Part shown: piece by piece, positions 1 through 12,797 of the stretch
Numbering within the stretch: the stretch's first letter is position 1
Layout of the letters: each line of letters starts with the position of its first letter
NCBI RefSeq assembly: GCF_964340395.1
Contig: NC_135556.1
Location: 18,871,142 to 18,933,141, forward strand
Direction: 5' to 3'
DNA: 62,000 nucleotides
Origin: Glandiceps talaboti
Lineage: Eukaryota > Hemichordata > Enteropneusta > Spengelidae
The notes under the pieces: generated by a model
Seen by the model: the letters and a program-made list of their open reading frames with translations, nothing else
Told to the model about the DNA's origin: nothing
The model's database searches: none
Translations under genes and position numbers: made by a program

Positions 1-1185
1 GGGTAATTGTCTGTTATTTAGACACCTATGCAGACGATGTAGTATATCTAAAGTACGATCTGCAACGTTATCAAAGGTCCACTGTTCTCGAGGAATCATT
101 TCCAAGCTCCACAAGAACACTGTTTTAAGGTGATATGATTTTATGCCTTCGTGACCTGGACGCTTCAAGAATAACTTAAAGATAAGTTTGGCCAGAATAT
201 AGGCATGTTTTTGTGCTTCTGTAAGGTCTGTCATTAGTATACGTTCAGCAGCACTGAATGATAGGCGCCATAGCAGAGACTTTTTGAGACCGTCTTTAAG
301 ATTGTTTGGAGGTCTTGGGACTACCCTACACCCTACGTCAACCATCTTGTTAAGAAGATTCGGAGATGGCCAACCACTCTTTCGATGTCGATTTAGACAT
401 TTCATTGCAAATGAAGGCCATGCAAAGCATGGCACGGCTATTGTTAGATCCAGTGTCAAAATCCCATCGTCCGTCTTCATCAACATCTGTACAGCGGGAA
501 GCTCTCGGAACACCAGAGCAGATTTCAGATTCCTGAAGGCACTGTTGTCATTAGATTTGATTGGTTTATAGGCCTGGTATTCGCATTGCATTTGAAACTC
601 ATTCAGAACTGTGGTTGGGGATAAATAGTACTGCGCACGAATGTCGTCTCTTATTTCCAATGCACCGTACAAGTTTTGTACCAATGGCGATTTACTGGGA
701 ACTGTCAAATATGCATATCCCGGATGACGCTCACTGAAGTGTAGATCAACAAAATTGTCACCTTCGTCGAATGTAATGCCCTTCATTTTCTTGTCTGCTG
801 AGCTAAGTTGGGGTTCACGTGCAATCAAAGAGGTAAGTCTCAAATTGATGTCCAACTCATCGAACATGAAGTCTGTTCCTTTTGTTAATGAGCGTACTTC
901 TGGAAAGGAGAGTCCTTCAAAGTTACTACCCACTGGTTCAATCACAACATTGGCCATTTTCAATGTTTTATCCTGAGGGTAAATGGTGTCATCACGTGAT
1001 AATCGGTTTGCATATGCCTGATGTTTCTTGGTACCGAGGAATTGTTTCACAACTAGTAGACGCTGTTTGTACTTTTCTTCTATGTATTTTCTCATGTTGA
1101 GGAGTGTACACAACTTACCATCTACAGGGGGATACCACCTTAATCTTTTGGCAACTTCACAACAACGATACTTCCTCATAAACAT
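1..1185 (-). CDS. cGAS-like receptor (Mab-21 domain nucleotidyltransferase), copy 1, partial at window edge
   Basis: Reading the minus strand from the ATG at 1185 gives 395 uninterrupted codons that run off the window, so the C-terminal part is missing. The protein is clearly related to the copy at 13771-16517. Seen: a GS activation motif (PVGSNFEGL, G86-S87), the acidic pair in FDELDIN (E110, D112), a third acidic residue in ILTLDLTIA (D246), and the Mab-21 signatures WRLSFSAAER and KSYHLKTVF. Known for the family: cGAS and cGLRs use this Glu/Asp/Asp triad to bind metal and make cyclic dinucleotides from ATP/GTP after sensing nucleic acid. Because the triad is intact I infer an active enzyme rather than a structural MAB21L-type protein; ligand and product cannot be predicted. 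A pyrimidine-rich tract ending in AG lies 15 bases before the ATG, so the 5' UTR is probably interrupted by an intron. A second in-frame Met lies two codons downstream. Confidence 0.9.
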   Translation of the reverse strand, partial: MFMRKYRCCEVAKRLRWYPPVDGKLCTLLNMRKYIEEKYKQRLLVVKQFLGTKKHQAYANRLSRDDTIYPQDKTLKMANVVIEPVGSNFEGLSFPEVRSLTKGTDFMFDELDINLRLTSLIAREPQLSSADKKMKGITFDEGDNFVDLHFSERHPGYAYLTVPSKSPLVQNLYGALEIRDDIRAQYYLSPTTVLNEFQMQCEYQAYKPIKSNDNSAFRNLKSALVFRELPAVQMLMKTDDGILTLDLTIAVPCFAWPSFAMKCLNRHRKSGWPSPNLLNKMVDVGCRVVPRPPNNLKDGLKKSLLWRLSFSAAERILMTDLTEAQKHAYILAKLIFKLFLKRPGHEGIKSYHLKTVFLWSLEMIPREQWTFDNVADRTLDILHRLHRCLNNRQLP

Positions 1186-3877
1186 TTCTGATATTTGACA
1201 CTAATAGAAAAAAAAAGGAGAAACACATTATAGAGAGAACCACTACCGTACACCAATTCTAAGGCCGCGTTCGTTATGAGTTGAAATCGGAGATGCTCGT
1301 GATTTTTTTGCATTACTTGCGGCACCGTCTTCTCTGACAAATAAAATCACATGACCTTACACATTACGTGTAACTTCAGTTCTTGGATCAATAGTCTGAA
1401 CCTTTTGGTAAGTTTTACGACCTATATGTTTACTGACCTTTTGAATATTCAAGATTCATACTTCCCCAAATGTTAGGAAATATGAAAGTTTTCATCTAGA
1501 TATTGTTTGAACAGAATGTACGTTTAACCGTGGGTTACTATATCGGTACGTGTCTAGTCTATTACATCGTCGTCGTCGTCGTAAATCACGGCCTCTTTAA
1601 CGGCACTGTGTTTCGATGTGTCGCGGAAAAAAATAGCAGCTCTGGTTTGCGAGAATGCTGGTACATAGGCACAACCATAAAATCTTTCAAAATGTATATA
1701 CAGAAAACCAGTACACTCAAGTTCGCAAATACTGTTTGCCATAATATCATAGGTATACGCCCAAACTCACCCACCCACGCCACCCACCCAGTCTGAGTCC
1801 ACCCACATGCTATTACACTGTGACATGCATACAACTGTAAGCTTGTACACAAATATATGTTGACAACTGTAAGCTTGTACACAAATATATGTGGACTAGA
1901 TTCGATTAACTTTCCAACACACTTTACCAAGTCAGCTCCCTTGTCCTCTAAAATTAATCATGGTTGTCATATTATGGGTTTAGTAACTAGAGGAATTTCT
2001 ATGTCGATGCAAACACAATGCATTATAATTGAGAAACAAGTGGATTATTTCGTGTATAAATGAGGTTTACATTACCTTGATCGATGGTATAAGACATGCC
2101 GTACACTAGCTGGCCATGACCTTGTCTGATTCGTGTAATGGATTGCCTTATATATGGAGTCAGATATAGGACGGTGTCAACTCGTGTGAATGTTGTCGTA
2201 GGAGTTTTGTACACATTCTGTGACAAGGAAACAGTTTTGAAATCAAGTTGAGTCAACTTCATAGAAATAGGGTCTGGTGACTCACTGTACAGTGTCAGCG
2301 ACGTAGCGAACCGAGGACTGCATACTAGTGACGAAAAATGGTATTGTATATTGTACGATATTGTAATAAATTACCAGGGCATGAAGTTAACGAGGAAGTC
2401 GTTCATATAATTCATGGTTTCAAACCGGACAAGTTAAATACGACAAAGAAACTAGTTCACTGCACATGGATCTATGACCAATATCTCTAACAATGTCGAC
2501 TTCAGATACACGATTTCCCTCAACATATACAATAAAGATATTGTTATATAGAAGTCACAGAGGTGGTCATGATCAATGTCCCAGGCGTACTGTGAGCCTG
2601 TAGAAATCCGTTTATCAGGTTACGCGTCTCAGTAGACTCAAAAATAAATAAACCTGACCATTTGCAGTGTTCAGTCAGCGTATTAAACTGAAGGCTACGT
2701 CATTCAACAGGTGGTATAGTTGGCACTCGGCCACCGTTCTTACATTACTAGGTGTGGAACAGTCACGTCTTGTGAATTTAGGCGTCACACTATGACACAA
2801 ATACACTGTACAAAACTCTGTATAGGTCGTGTTGATACATACATGTAGACTAGTGTATTGTTGCAAGCATGTCAAGTATGTCGGCTTAGAGAAAATGGCC
2901 TCCCTTCATGGTGTCACCGTCACGACTGAAAGAATCGATAAAATATTTCGCTGTGTTATACTTGCACTTGCCATTACTCTAAAAATATGGTATTTACCAC
3001 AGAATATACAAGACATTACGTGTGGCACCTGTTAACATATTTCCAAAGTGTAGGAAATTAATTGTACTCTCAGAAGGACTGACTAAAATACCGATAGCTT
3101 GGCGCCTGTCCACGATGTGTCTGTAACAACACTACCACACTGGGTCGATTTTCATAATTCTGAACCGAATATTGCAAGTACGGTGTCAAAGGATCACTAA
3201 AATTAGGTAGTAGCGAAACAAAGAATACGTTGTGTTTTAAAATATTAAAGTTTGACTTACATGTACTGCAAAGACACGCTGCCATAGGTGGTTCAGATAA
3301 TGCCACCCTTTTCAGTTTCCATTTATACTTGTACAATATTATCACTTAGCCATGACGTCACTTTGCCTGGGCGTGTCAACTTACAGTAGTTAGTGTTTAG
3401 ATTCAACACAACCTGGTTATCATCAATGACAAAAATAAAACTGGAGGACTTTAAGAATACCTATAAAGACGTGCTGTGTTATAGGATTATGGATTTGTTC
3501 GATTTACAAAAAGAAATTTGTTTTACTATGTGACGTCTGAGTCAATAAGTCAGACGTCTGACCTTCTCTGGTCCAAATATTTATTCTCACGTTTTTTTTT
3601 CTTTTCGAAATATTTGTTGTATTGCGATAAATTAAGACATGTTCACTTTACTCCTAAATATAACAGACGACACGATGTTGTTATCAAACGCAGAACTAAC
3701 AAACGTTACAGGTTAAGTGAGAGTACACCCTACAACTAACACACACATAATGCGTTGATTGACAAATTGACAAATTGAGTCTGACCACAAACAACTAACC
3801 AGATTGTCTGTGGTCTGACACTACATGTCAAACATTACGCAATGTGTCACCTGCATATGACGCAATAGTTGAATTGG

Positions 3878-4175
3878 TGGTGTACAGGCATATACAAGAC
3901 ACGGGTATGTACACTCAGTCCGTGGTGTACAGGCATACACAGAGGACCCAGTTATGTAAACTCAGTCAATGATGTACAGGCAGATACAGGACAGTTATGT
4001 AAACTCCGTCAGTGGTGTACTGGCAGATACAGGACAGTTATGTAAACTCCGTCAGTGGTGTACTGGCAGATACAGGACATATATAGTTATGTAAACTCGG
4101 TCAGTGGTGTACTGGCATGATATGTACCAGATATAGTTATGTAAACTCAGTCAATGATGTACAGGCATATACATA
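3878..4175. repeat. Minisatellite of about 44-bp units
   Basis: Roughly six imperfect tandem units, each containing versions of TTATGTAAACTC and GTGGTGTACTGGCAGATAC. The central units (about 3975-4075) are nearly identical, while the outer ones have diverged and one carries a short insertion. There is no coding potential. Confidence 0.85.
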
Positions 4176-4435
4176 ACATGTCAACATTCATCCTACATTT
4201 TGAAAAAAATTGCGATAATTCCAAGTTGTAAAATACCTTGACTTTATTTAAAATACATCAGCCATGCCCTAAGCCCCATAAAACCTGAGAACACGCACAC
4301 ATAATACATTGAATAAGCCTCCATTACCATGGATATAAAGTGTGCGCGTAAGATTTTCTATGCATACAACCATTTGTAAATGTGTTATGTTATGCAAACA
4401 AATTTATAAACAGTTGTATGTATAGTAAATAGTAC

Positions 4436-4665
4436 ATGCATACATACATACATACATACATATGTACGTACGTACTTACGTACATACATACATACATACA
4501 TACATACACACACATACAGACATACATACATACATACATACATACATACATACACAGACCAACCGACAAACATGCATACATACATACATACATACATACA
4601 TACATACATACATACATACATACATACATACACATACACACACACAGATGCATGTACATATGTAC
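4436..4665. repeat. (CATA)n microsatellite with minor variant blocks
   Basis: Long run of CATA units with interspersed GTAC, CACA and CAGA variants, followed by a short TGTC/TCTG run to about 4705. The apparent reading frames across it in both directions are repeat artefacts (alternating Tyr/Val/Cys/Met or His/Thr/Tyr/Ile). Confidence 0.95.
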
Positions 4666-5954
4666 ATACATATGTCTGTCTGTCTGTCGTCTGTCTGTCT
4701 TTATGTGTCTGTGTGCTCACATGCATATAACTAGTTTGGGATAACTATCCAAATTGCGATAATTTTTTCGTAACCTGACTGGGATAAATTACACTAAACT
4801 CATATGCACAGAAAAATATTCGACATGGTGCATGTGGAACAGGTACGAAAATCGCTTTCTACTCTCAATTCCATAGACCTACAAGTTAGTGGTTGGACAT
4901 AGGTTGTCCAGGACATATTTTCCGCACGAGTTTTAGAACACTATTTATCCAAAATAATATTATTTAATTCTATCCTGGAGTCATCTCTGGACCAGCTACA
5001 TTTGGCATTTCTGGTCTGCGTGATAGATGTTTTTGGCTTTCAATCATGCCAAAAAGTCTATTGTGCAATCAATTCTAGAATCACTTTCATTTTCAAAAAT
5101 GCCAATCATGATACATAATTACATGGTTGGTCTTCAGATAGATATTTTTAAAGTTTCAATTGTACATTTTTCGTGTTCATGGTAGACCTTTTCAGAAAAC
5201 AATCATGCCAAACATGTAAAAAGTCTAAGTCATAATGTCTTGTCCATAGCTCACAAACAAAAAACAAAAACAAATTTGGACACAAAGACATTTAACAATC
5301 TAATATCACAAACATATAGTTATTTGCCAAAGAATCAAGCGACTGATGACATATACTAAAATACCCATATACTAAAATTCCTAGCTGCATATCCCCCATA
5401 TCTCTCCTTAAATAAAGACACAATCAGACGCTGGAATTACATTTTTGTTTCTATATTATAACCCAAACCTGGGCTATACAATACTTAGTAATACTGATTG
5501 GTAGACGTACAGTCCCAACCATTTACTGGAACATCAACTTGAAAGGGACATGCAGTGTTTGGTACAAAAAAATGTATGCCATAGTGTATGGTATTCCCCC
5601 ATTCCAGTATTCAACACTAGAGGGCGCTATATTCTCCACTTCCGGTTTGCTTTGTACAATAGGCAATTCTATTGAACAAACTTTGATTTGGGCATTTAAA
5701 GACACCTTCACACCCAATGTCAGCTCAATAGGCCTAGTAGTTTGGATGAAGATTGAAATACAAAAAGTTGACAGAGGATGATGGATGGACGTTGTGGTCA
5801 AAGGTTAGACATCAACCTATACATAAAGCTCCACTGACTGTCTTTGACAGCGGAGCTTAAAAGTAGATGGACAATATTAAAAAAATAAGGCAGTCCATCT
5901 AGCTCTATAGCTCTGCTAGCTCTCTCTCTCTCTTAGCAAAGAGACTAGAATCAT

Positions 5955-6978
5955 CTAGGTTTTCTTCCTTTTCTTTGTGGGAATCATTTCATCTTGCTTC
6001 CTCTTACTTGGAAGTTTCAAGATTGGTTTTGATTTTCTTTTTTGTGTTTTTGGTGCATCTTTTACAGTAGGTTGGTGATCAAAATTACAAAGTTTCACCA
6101 GAAATAAAGTTGGTATGTACAAATAAAGGAAAATGTTGACAGGGTTGTTGTCAAGGTGAAAGGATGTGTCAACCACGTGTGAAGGAGATAGTTCAACATG
6201 TGAATGACATGGCTCAACATCTGAAGGAGGTGGCTCAACACCTGAAGAAGATGGCACAACTTTCGAAGGAGGTGGCTCAACATCTGAAGGAGATGGCGCA
6301 ACTTTGGAAGGAGATGGCGCAACATCTGAAGGAGGTGGCTCAACATCTGAAGAAGATGGCACAACTTTCGAAGGAGGTGGCTCAACATCTGAAGGAGATG
6401 GCGCAACTTTGGAAGGAGATGGCTCAACACCTGAAGGAGATGGCTCAACATCTGAAGGAGATGACGCAACTTTTTTTTCCACCAGGCAACCCTCCTTCAT
6501 TTTCTTAATGGTGTTCTTTGCAACGTGTGTACGAGTGATAACAAGCTTTTCTAAACCCATAAGAGAAATATGGTACACAATCTTATAATCATCTGTTTCA
6601 AATACAGACTTTTCTGCAACACTGAGAGCCTGGCCAATAACCTGTGAGATTTTCTTATGTTCCATATGTGTTTTCTTGTAAGGACGCCTCAATGCAGTTG
6701 ATTTTTTCTCGGGCATACCACTGTTGTTCTACATAACATAAACAAGGAAAGGAGAATCATCAGTTTTGTTGTTTTTGTATGTTCCCACCAAATTTCATGC
6801 CAATCTACCCAGTAATTTTGGAGTTTAAGTTTTTTGACCAAAAATCACATTTCTTGACCCAAAACCCACATCTCTGAAGCAATCATTTTCATTTGAACAA
6901 TTTCCTAACTAGACACCAGAAGTAACATGACCACAAAATATCAAAGCAATATGTCCAGCAGTTTTTGGCTTTAAGTTG

Positions 6979-7057
<79 letters not shown>

Positions 7058-8738
7058 CCACACAGACAGACACTTAGTGAAGCCTATTGCACTACTGAAC
7101 CTCCAGTTCAGTTGTGCTAAAAAATTGTTTAGTAATACGACTATCAACTGAAATTAATGAGGTACTTGTATTATTAATACATACCTCACTTAAAATGACT
7201 GCATGTGGAATAAGTGTGTGGGGATTATATTCCATTCGAACTTTAGTTATTGCTGTCACTTGTGATCCACAGATTTCAAACCATCTCTTGGTTGCTTCAT
7301 GTACACTGGAAAGCAATTAGAGTAAATTTTTCCTAGTGAATAACATACATTCAGGTGACAGTTGGCAAAAGTTATGCAAAAATGGTGATATATATGAATC
7401 TACATGTACATTGTTTACTTACGCTGAATGCAAAATTAAAAAAAAAGAAGTTTTGCCCTTCGCTTAGTACATGTATGTATACATTTTGCTATTAAATTGT
7501 AGAGGGCCCATGTTTACATTAAATGGGTTTGTCTAAAACATACAAATAAATACACCACAAGGACAATGAAATGGTACCACAACTAGTTAGCTACTAGATC
7601 TGTGATGTACATGTATATACTTATAGTCAATGGTACCAATAACATAACACAGCTAACTACTAGACAGTTGATTTCCAACAACATATAACACAGCTAGCTA
7701 TTAGACAGTTGATGTACATACATGTATATAGTCAATGGTACCAATAACATATAACACAACTAGCTATTAGACAGTTGATGTACATACATGTATTAGTCAA
7801 TGGTACCAATAACATATAACACAACTAGCTACTAGACAGTTGATGTATAAATCAAATAAATTAACTAAGTTTGAACAAACCGGGGAAAAACTTCCACATA
7901 CTTTTTAAGTTAGATAGAACGACCCACAGCGTAAGTCATGTGGTCAATCCAATGTCATACTAATATTAATATTGATGGTGTTCGAAGTCCCCCCCCCCCA
8001 CTTACTACCATAAATAAATAATAATAGTGAATAATCACATCTAAACACAAGTTACCTACTTAATATTGTACTCTGCTCTACAGTTTTCACCCACAACGAC
8101 AAGTACCATCATGTCACGTATAATGACATCAAGAACTTCCTTTCTGCTGTCTTGTTTTTTACAACATGCGATGATTTTCAATATGAGTATTTTTATATCT
8201 GTAATAATATGTTCTCTTAATGTTGTTTTTCCCTTGACTTTAACCTCCTTGTGTATGTACTTCTGTGTTATAGAAACAAACACAAAACAGGTGGATTAAT
8301 ATATATTGTAAATATACATTCTTGTATAGTGTATCAATTGAAAAAATACCGCCAATGGCGTTGTAGCACAACTGTACAGTTTTTAACCCTTTCACCACCA
8401 GTACCCGGTATACCGGGACACGCTAGGGTGCCCACCAGTACCTGGTATACCGGGACGCCAAAGTTCATTCACCTATCTTGCCGTAAAACCGTTTAATGGC
8501 AGCTATTGCTGCAAAATTTGCTGCCATAACTAGTTCCACACATGCGTATTAGCCTTGTTTATATAGTCTGCCATTTTGAACGTATGGTAGGGTATCTAGA
8601 GCTACAATCCAAATGACGAGCGATCATAATTTTACGTGCGTTTTTCACCCACAAGATCGAATGTAAACATGGCGGATATAATTATCGGCTCTCATAACAT
8701 GGTCTACGATATAAATTATGTCACACACACACACACAC

Positions 8739-8781
<43 letters not shown>

Positions 8782-11700
8782 CTTTGCCATGCCTATAGCA
8801 CTACTGAGCCTTCAGTTCAGTTGTGCTAATAAAATCAAATTGAAACTAAAGATAGACCCTTTCAAAACCAATAGTGTTTTTTGAAGAAATGATAGCTTAC
8901 ACTCAATGCAGGATAATCTTCCAAGGATACTGTCTCTAAGTTGAAGGCAATCTCACATTCGTTAAACAGGTTAATCGCATACTTCAGGACTTCATTATTT
9001 TCTACAATATATATAATGGGATAATTCGTTAAAGTTGGGGATATTGCTGTGCAATTTTCAAAACAAGGAAGTTTTTGAGGAAAATATCCATCCGCAAATG
9101 ATACTACATGTACTTACGAACTTGTAAATTCATAACAAATCAGTGTATGCATATACATTAAGGATTTCGCAACGGTATTGTGGGAATGACTTGTACCACA
9201 CGCAGTAATTACGCTCAACAATCAAGTTGTACTAACATATTATAGCATTTCCTGAAACTTTCAGGCAAGTTATTCTAATACTAAACACCAATATTGTATG
9301 TTTACATATTATGGAGAGTCACACTAAGGCCAAAAAAATATATATATCTGGTTCTGGTCAGCGTGCGTGCCCTGAATACCCCTGCGTCGATCCTTTTTTT
9401 TTCGATAATTTTTGCTTTCCTGTTCCTAATGTAGTACACTCTGATTAATTTATGATCGTAGGAGCAGGTTGCGTTTGCAGGGTTAACCAACTTTTTGTAT
9501 GTGAACGTCACTTGATTCTGCAAAATTCAAAACTGCGTTCAGTTTTTATGGTCAAACATGTTTGATCGAGGCTACATTGTACATTTAATCAAGTAACATC
9601 AACAACAAGCCATCGAAGATGACTCACGCCCCACAATGGATGTTTTCAGAGAATTGCCACCAGTCATGTTTGTGTGATGTACATGTATAATAAAGTTTTA
9701 GTAAATTCCTTGCATTGCGGGAACATACTCGCAAAATTTGTGGGCACACACACAATGTTGTTTACCTTTCTCGTGTATGTAGAATGATGCAAATGTTCAA
9801 ACTAACTCACATGGGGATGTGATAATGTCACAATGTATATATGAACTCCACGGGTGGGAGCACAGAATTCTGTGCTCGGTGGTGAACTTTAACCAGACGT
9901 ACAATGTACACATATGGCAATAACTTTTAATGCTAATCACAATACAGACTTCAAGAACTACTCTAACAAAAGTGCATCAGACACAAGTTGACATCTAGTC
10001 TAGTTCCAATACAATATCATTACTGTAAATAAAAAAATTGTTATGACTACAAAATGTACATGTACATGTGTAGTAAAGTTGGCCTCCAGACTGGTTGACA
10101 TCAAGTGTGGCTAAAAAAGAACAGTGTGTCGAGTGTAAGTGAGTGTCGAGAAGAGTGTACTTCATAAATGACATTATCACATAAATACGTGCATATCTTC
10201 TACTGTGTGGCATCAAACAGGGGGTGATTTCAGAGCATATCACCCCTGTTCTACCGGAACTTTTTTTGCTCATGCTACGATCAAGTTATCGTAATAATAT
10301 TGGTGTACTTTCGAAATGTAAATACACAGTGTGACACATTACATACATCATTGGATGGCATGAGTTTTATGCATAGACGCTCCTTTATTTGTATTTAATA
10401 GATTTGATATATTTTATCGAAAAATCATGTAGATTGTGGCAATATTTATGGTTCGACGGTAAGCTTATTTCCGATTTAACGTTGAATTCTGTGCTCCTAA
10501 CTTACACATTCCGAGCGAATAAAATAAAAACAAAAGTTGCATTCAGACAATGTTCACCTACGTTTCGAAACTACATTTGATATGACACGTACATCTCAAG
10601 GCTACAATAGTCTGAATAGATAACTTTGATCGAGAACCACGCCACAGTTTGTATGTGTACCTAGCTTGACCTCGCAACCAGTAACGCGCACAACTTTGTA
10701 ATTTACATAGCCGTCGAATGCAGTGTTTTGCTATGCGATGAAAAATAAGTCCCTTGCAGTTTTCATAAAATTTGAGCCAAAATTGTTGAAAAAATATTTT
10801 TTAAAACATTATGTGATAAATATATAATCCCACAAAATCTATGTTAGTTTGGCGTCATGCCTTGTATTTATCGAATCTGTATTAGTCCGTGACATCTCAA
10901 TAACATATAACAAAACTGAGCTAGCTATTAGACAGGTGATGTACATTATGTATAGCCATCTCAGTAGCTGTAAATTACATGCCAAACCTGATGCTGTTGA
11001 CTTCGAGTAGCATTCTTCAACATCGTCAAATAAAATCGGAGTGTCTTGCGACCGGCGCCTGTCAGCAGACTCGGACGCAGCGGACGTGCTCGTGACAGGT
11101 TCAGGATTTTTACGGAATCGATGTGTATTGATATGATAAACACGCTCTGGTTACCTTTGAATATTCACAATAATGAATGTTATTGATGCAACAGACTAAG
11201 TTTTTTTAGATTAATTACCTTTACCGTTGCACACTGATGGATCGTGTTCTGCGTAAGTCATACATCATACATGCGGCCATAACTTTAACGTGGCATTGTG
11301 CATGTGTGTACGCCCGGTTGTTGGAAAAAACATGAGCTATCACACGTAAGTTAACAGTTTTGAGAACTGATATAATGTTTGAGCAATCAATTTCAAAGGT
11401 AATAAGAACGTGTATTTGATGCCGAAACACGTCGCAAGGGACATCAAAAGCCTGGTCAAAGGTCACACCTGTCACCAGCACAACGTTCTGGTGACCTCCG
11501 CCTGTCAGCAGACTCGGCCAAAAAAAATATAACAGCATTACATACATTTTGATAAAATGGTGACCGATCAGTCCGATCATGTTTTTCTGTTCAATTTTAC
11601 TCTGAAAACACTTTAGTTAGTAGTTTGACATCATAAATCATGCGACATATTTTCCAAAATGTATGTAAGCATGAGGTTTAGGAGTCCTCAACAGTAAGGA

Positions 11701-12759
11701 ATATATAGTAAGTCTCATGTATTACGATATTTCGTCCAGTTTAGTTTGAAACAATTTTAGTGGGTACTTATTGGGGATGTTACTTGCTTAAATGTACCCT
11801 TTATCAAACATGTTTGACTGTAAAAACAGAACACTGAATTCCTGGGGGTGGGGGGGGGCTACTCCCCTTATACAAGTATACGTATATGTGCCGCCCTTTG
11901 GGGTGCATTTTCTAGCCCTTTTGGTCTAAAATGTTTTTTCCGAGTTGAAGAGTCTAAAATGGGGTCCACTTTCCATTATTTTTTATTTTGCTTGGTCTAA
12001 AAAAAAATTTGGTCTATTGTCCTTACCAAATCGTAATTGCCACACAGTGCCCCCAAAGGAAAATGTAGCTAGGTCTAAACTTTCATCTTTTAGAAACCTG
12101 TAATGGTCTAAAATGGGGTCTTGATTTTTGGTCAAAGTGGGTCTGAAATGGGGCCTGGGGTTTCCAGAACTGGCCACACACCCCTACCAGAGTTGGCCAC
12201 TGGTACCGCCCCCGGGGCTGAATTAGGAAGGGCCGTGCCAGGTCACGCGCGACAAGCCAAGCATGATGCTTACACATGTTACACATGTTACAGGACTTGG
12301 GTTCAACATGTTCAAAGGGTTAATGCACATACCTATTAAATGTTTCAAGGTTGACTTGTCCACGACGCCATCTTGTATAATTCTTGGTGGGTCTAATTCA
12401 AAGGTTTTATTTAGCGTTGGTGTGGACATAAATAGTGTGTCCATTATACGGTGTATGATGACATCCTGGCGATTTTCGAATAGGAAACGAGCAGCATATT
12501 CTGCAGGAGCCTTTCTGCCCCTGTGTAAATTGAAGTTCAATAGATGATGGTGCGTTGCATCCCACGTACTAGTCGAAGGAGCACGAACACTCGATCCCGA
12601 ATCAGTACCACTAGCTGCTGCTGATCCGCCGAAAGGACAGGTAGGCGACGAAGTCGGACGTAATTTGAAAAGTGGGTGACATGTATGGCTACTGTCGATA
12701 CTTGAAGTTGTACTTGAAACACATTTCCTTCTTTTCGATAACCCTACATCACTCGACAT
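5955..12759 (-). CDS. Five-exon gene of unknown family, 541 aa, with heptapeptide repeats and basic tail
   Basis: Exons on the minus strand are 12759-12333, 9001-8901, 8262-8060, 7305-7185 and 6728-5955. All junctions are GT/AG and the phases match at every join (1, 0, 2, 0), giving 542 codons including the stop. Residues 1-60 are Ser/Thr-rich and probably disordered. About residues 70-290 look alpha-helical, with hydrophobic helices such as IITDIKILILKIIACCKK. The last exon begins with a conserved-looking Lys-rich module (about 285-365). It continues as a 7-residue repeat of the type PSPSDVE/PPPSKVV (about 365-445), and ends in a Lys/Arg-rich tail (RKQDEMIPTKKRKKT) typical of a nuclear localisation signal. 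I do not recognise the family. A DNA- or chromatin-associated role is only an inference from the tail. It lies between two cGLR genes on the same strand. The first intron (3.3 kb) holds repeats, including a TIR element. Confidence 0.75.
6185..6475 (-). repeat. In-frame 21-bp coding minisatellite (heptapeptide repeat)
   Basis: Within the last exon of the 541-aa gene, a 21-bp unit recurs about a dozen times and encodes variants of PSPSDVE, PPPSKVV and PSSSDVE. The higher-order pattern is an alternation of D-V-E and K-V-A/V units, roughly 42 bp. The array stays in frame, because 21 is a multiple of three, so copy number can change without breaking the protein. Confidence 0.85.
6770..7115. mobile_element. 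RTE-like LINE 3' end or derived SINE with (CA)n and hairpin tail
   Basis: The plus-strand text includes ACCAAATTTCATGCCAATCTA, a long (CA)n run at 6979-7056 and a tail containing GCACTACTGAACC followed by GTTCAGTTGTGC, which can fold back on itself. The 'CCAAATTT... then AC-rich tail' arrangement is typical of RTE-type retroposon 3' UTRs in many animals. The same last 45 bases recur at about 8777-8832. It lies in the intron before the last exon of the 541-aa gene and slightly overlaps nothing coding. Confidence 0.6.
7560..7850. repeat. Tandem repeat of about 65-70-bp units
   Basis: About four imperfect units contain CAATGGTACCAATAACATATAACACA, CTAGCTATTAGACAGTTGATG and TACATACATGTATATAGT. 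A solitary diverged relative (ATAACATATAACAAAACTGAGC, GCTAGCTATTAGACAGGTGA) lies at about 10898-10950. It is intronic and non-coding. Confidence 0.8.
8382..8832. repeat. Dispersed repeat with palindromic start, CA/GACA microsatellite and shared hairpin tail
   Basis: It begins TTAACCCTTTCACCACC and then carries two copies of CAGTACCYGGTATACCGGGAC (a self-complementary CCGGTATACCGG core). The right end is a (CA)n/(GACA)n block at 8722-8780 and the same hairpin tail as the element at 6770-7115. TTAACCC would fit a piggyBac-type terminus, but I found no matching opposite end nearby, so this may be a composite of two repeats. Confidence 0.45.
11841..12217. mobile_element. 377-bp MITE-like element with G-rich inverted ends and CTGAATT duplication
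   Basis: The left end CCTGGGGGTGG and the reverse complement of the right end (CCCCGGGGGCGG) match imperfectly. The element is flanked on both sides by CTGAATT (11834-11840 and 12218-12224), consistent with a 7-8-bp target duplication. Inside, GGTCTAAAATG(GGGTC) recurs at least four times as subterminal repeats. There is no coding sequence. It lies in intron 1 of the 541-aa gene. Class is uncertain; an 8-bp site would suggest hAT. Confidence 0.6.
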
Positions 12760-12797
12760 TATCGTACTACACTGACAGGCGGGTCACGCTCATAGAG

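Larger units (their letters stand above)
1186..5954. other. Intergenic stretch without a recognised gene
   Basis: No exon with coding character and matched splice sites was found between the start of cGLR copy 1 and the stop of the next gene. Seen: a tandem duplication of about 30 bp at 1828-1890, the tandem array at 3878-4175 and the tetranucleotide block at 4436-4640, both listed separately. The promoter and non-coding first exon of cGLR copy 1 probably lie here, but I cannot place them. Confidence 0.5.

Noticed and set aside
3878-4175. Possible CRISPR-like array (regular repeats of about 44 bp)
   Set aside because: Units are contiguous with no unique spacers, and the genome is eukaryotic, so it is an ordinary minisatellite.
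4385-4744. Tyr/Val/Cys/Met and His/Thr/Tyr/Ile frames
   Set aside because: Translation of a CATA microsatellite on both strands.
6164-6508. Plus-strand frames over the heptapeptide repeat
   Set aside because: Shadows of the coding minisatellite; the minus-strand frame is supported by four upstream exons in phase.
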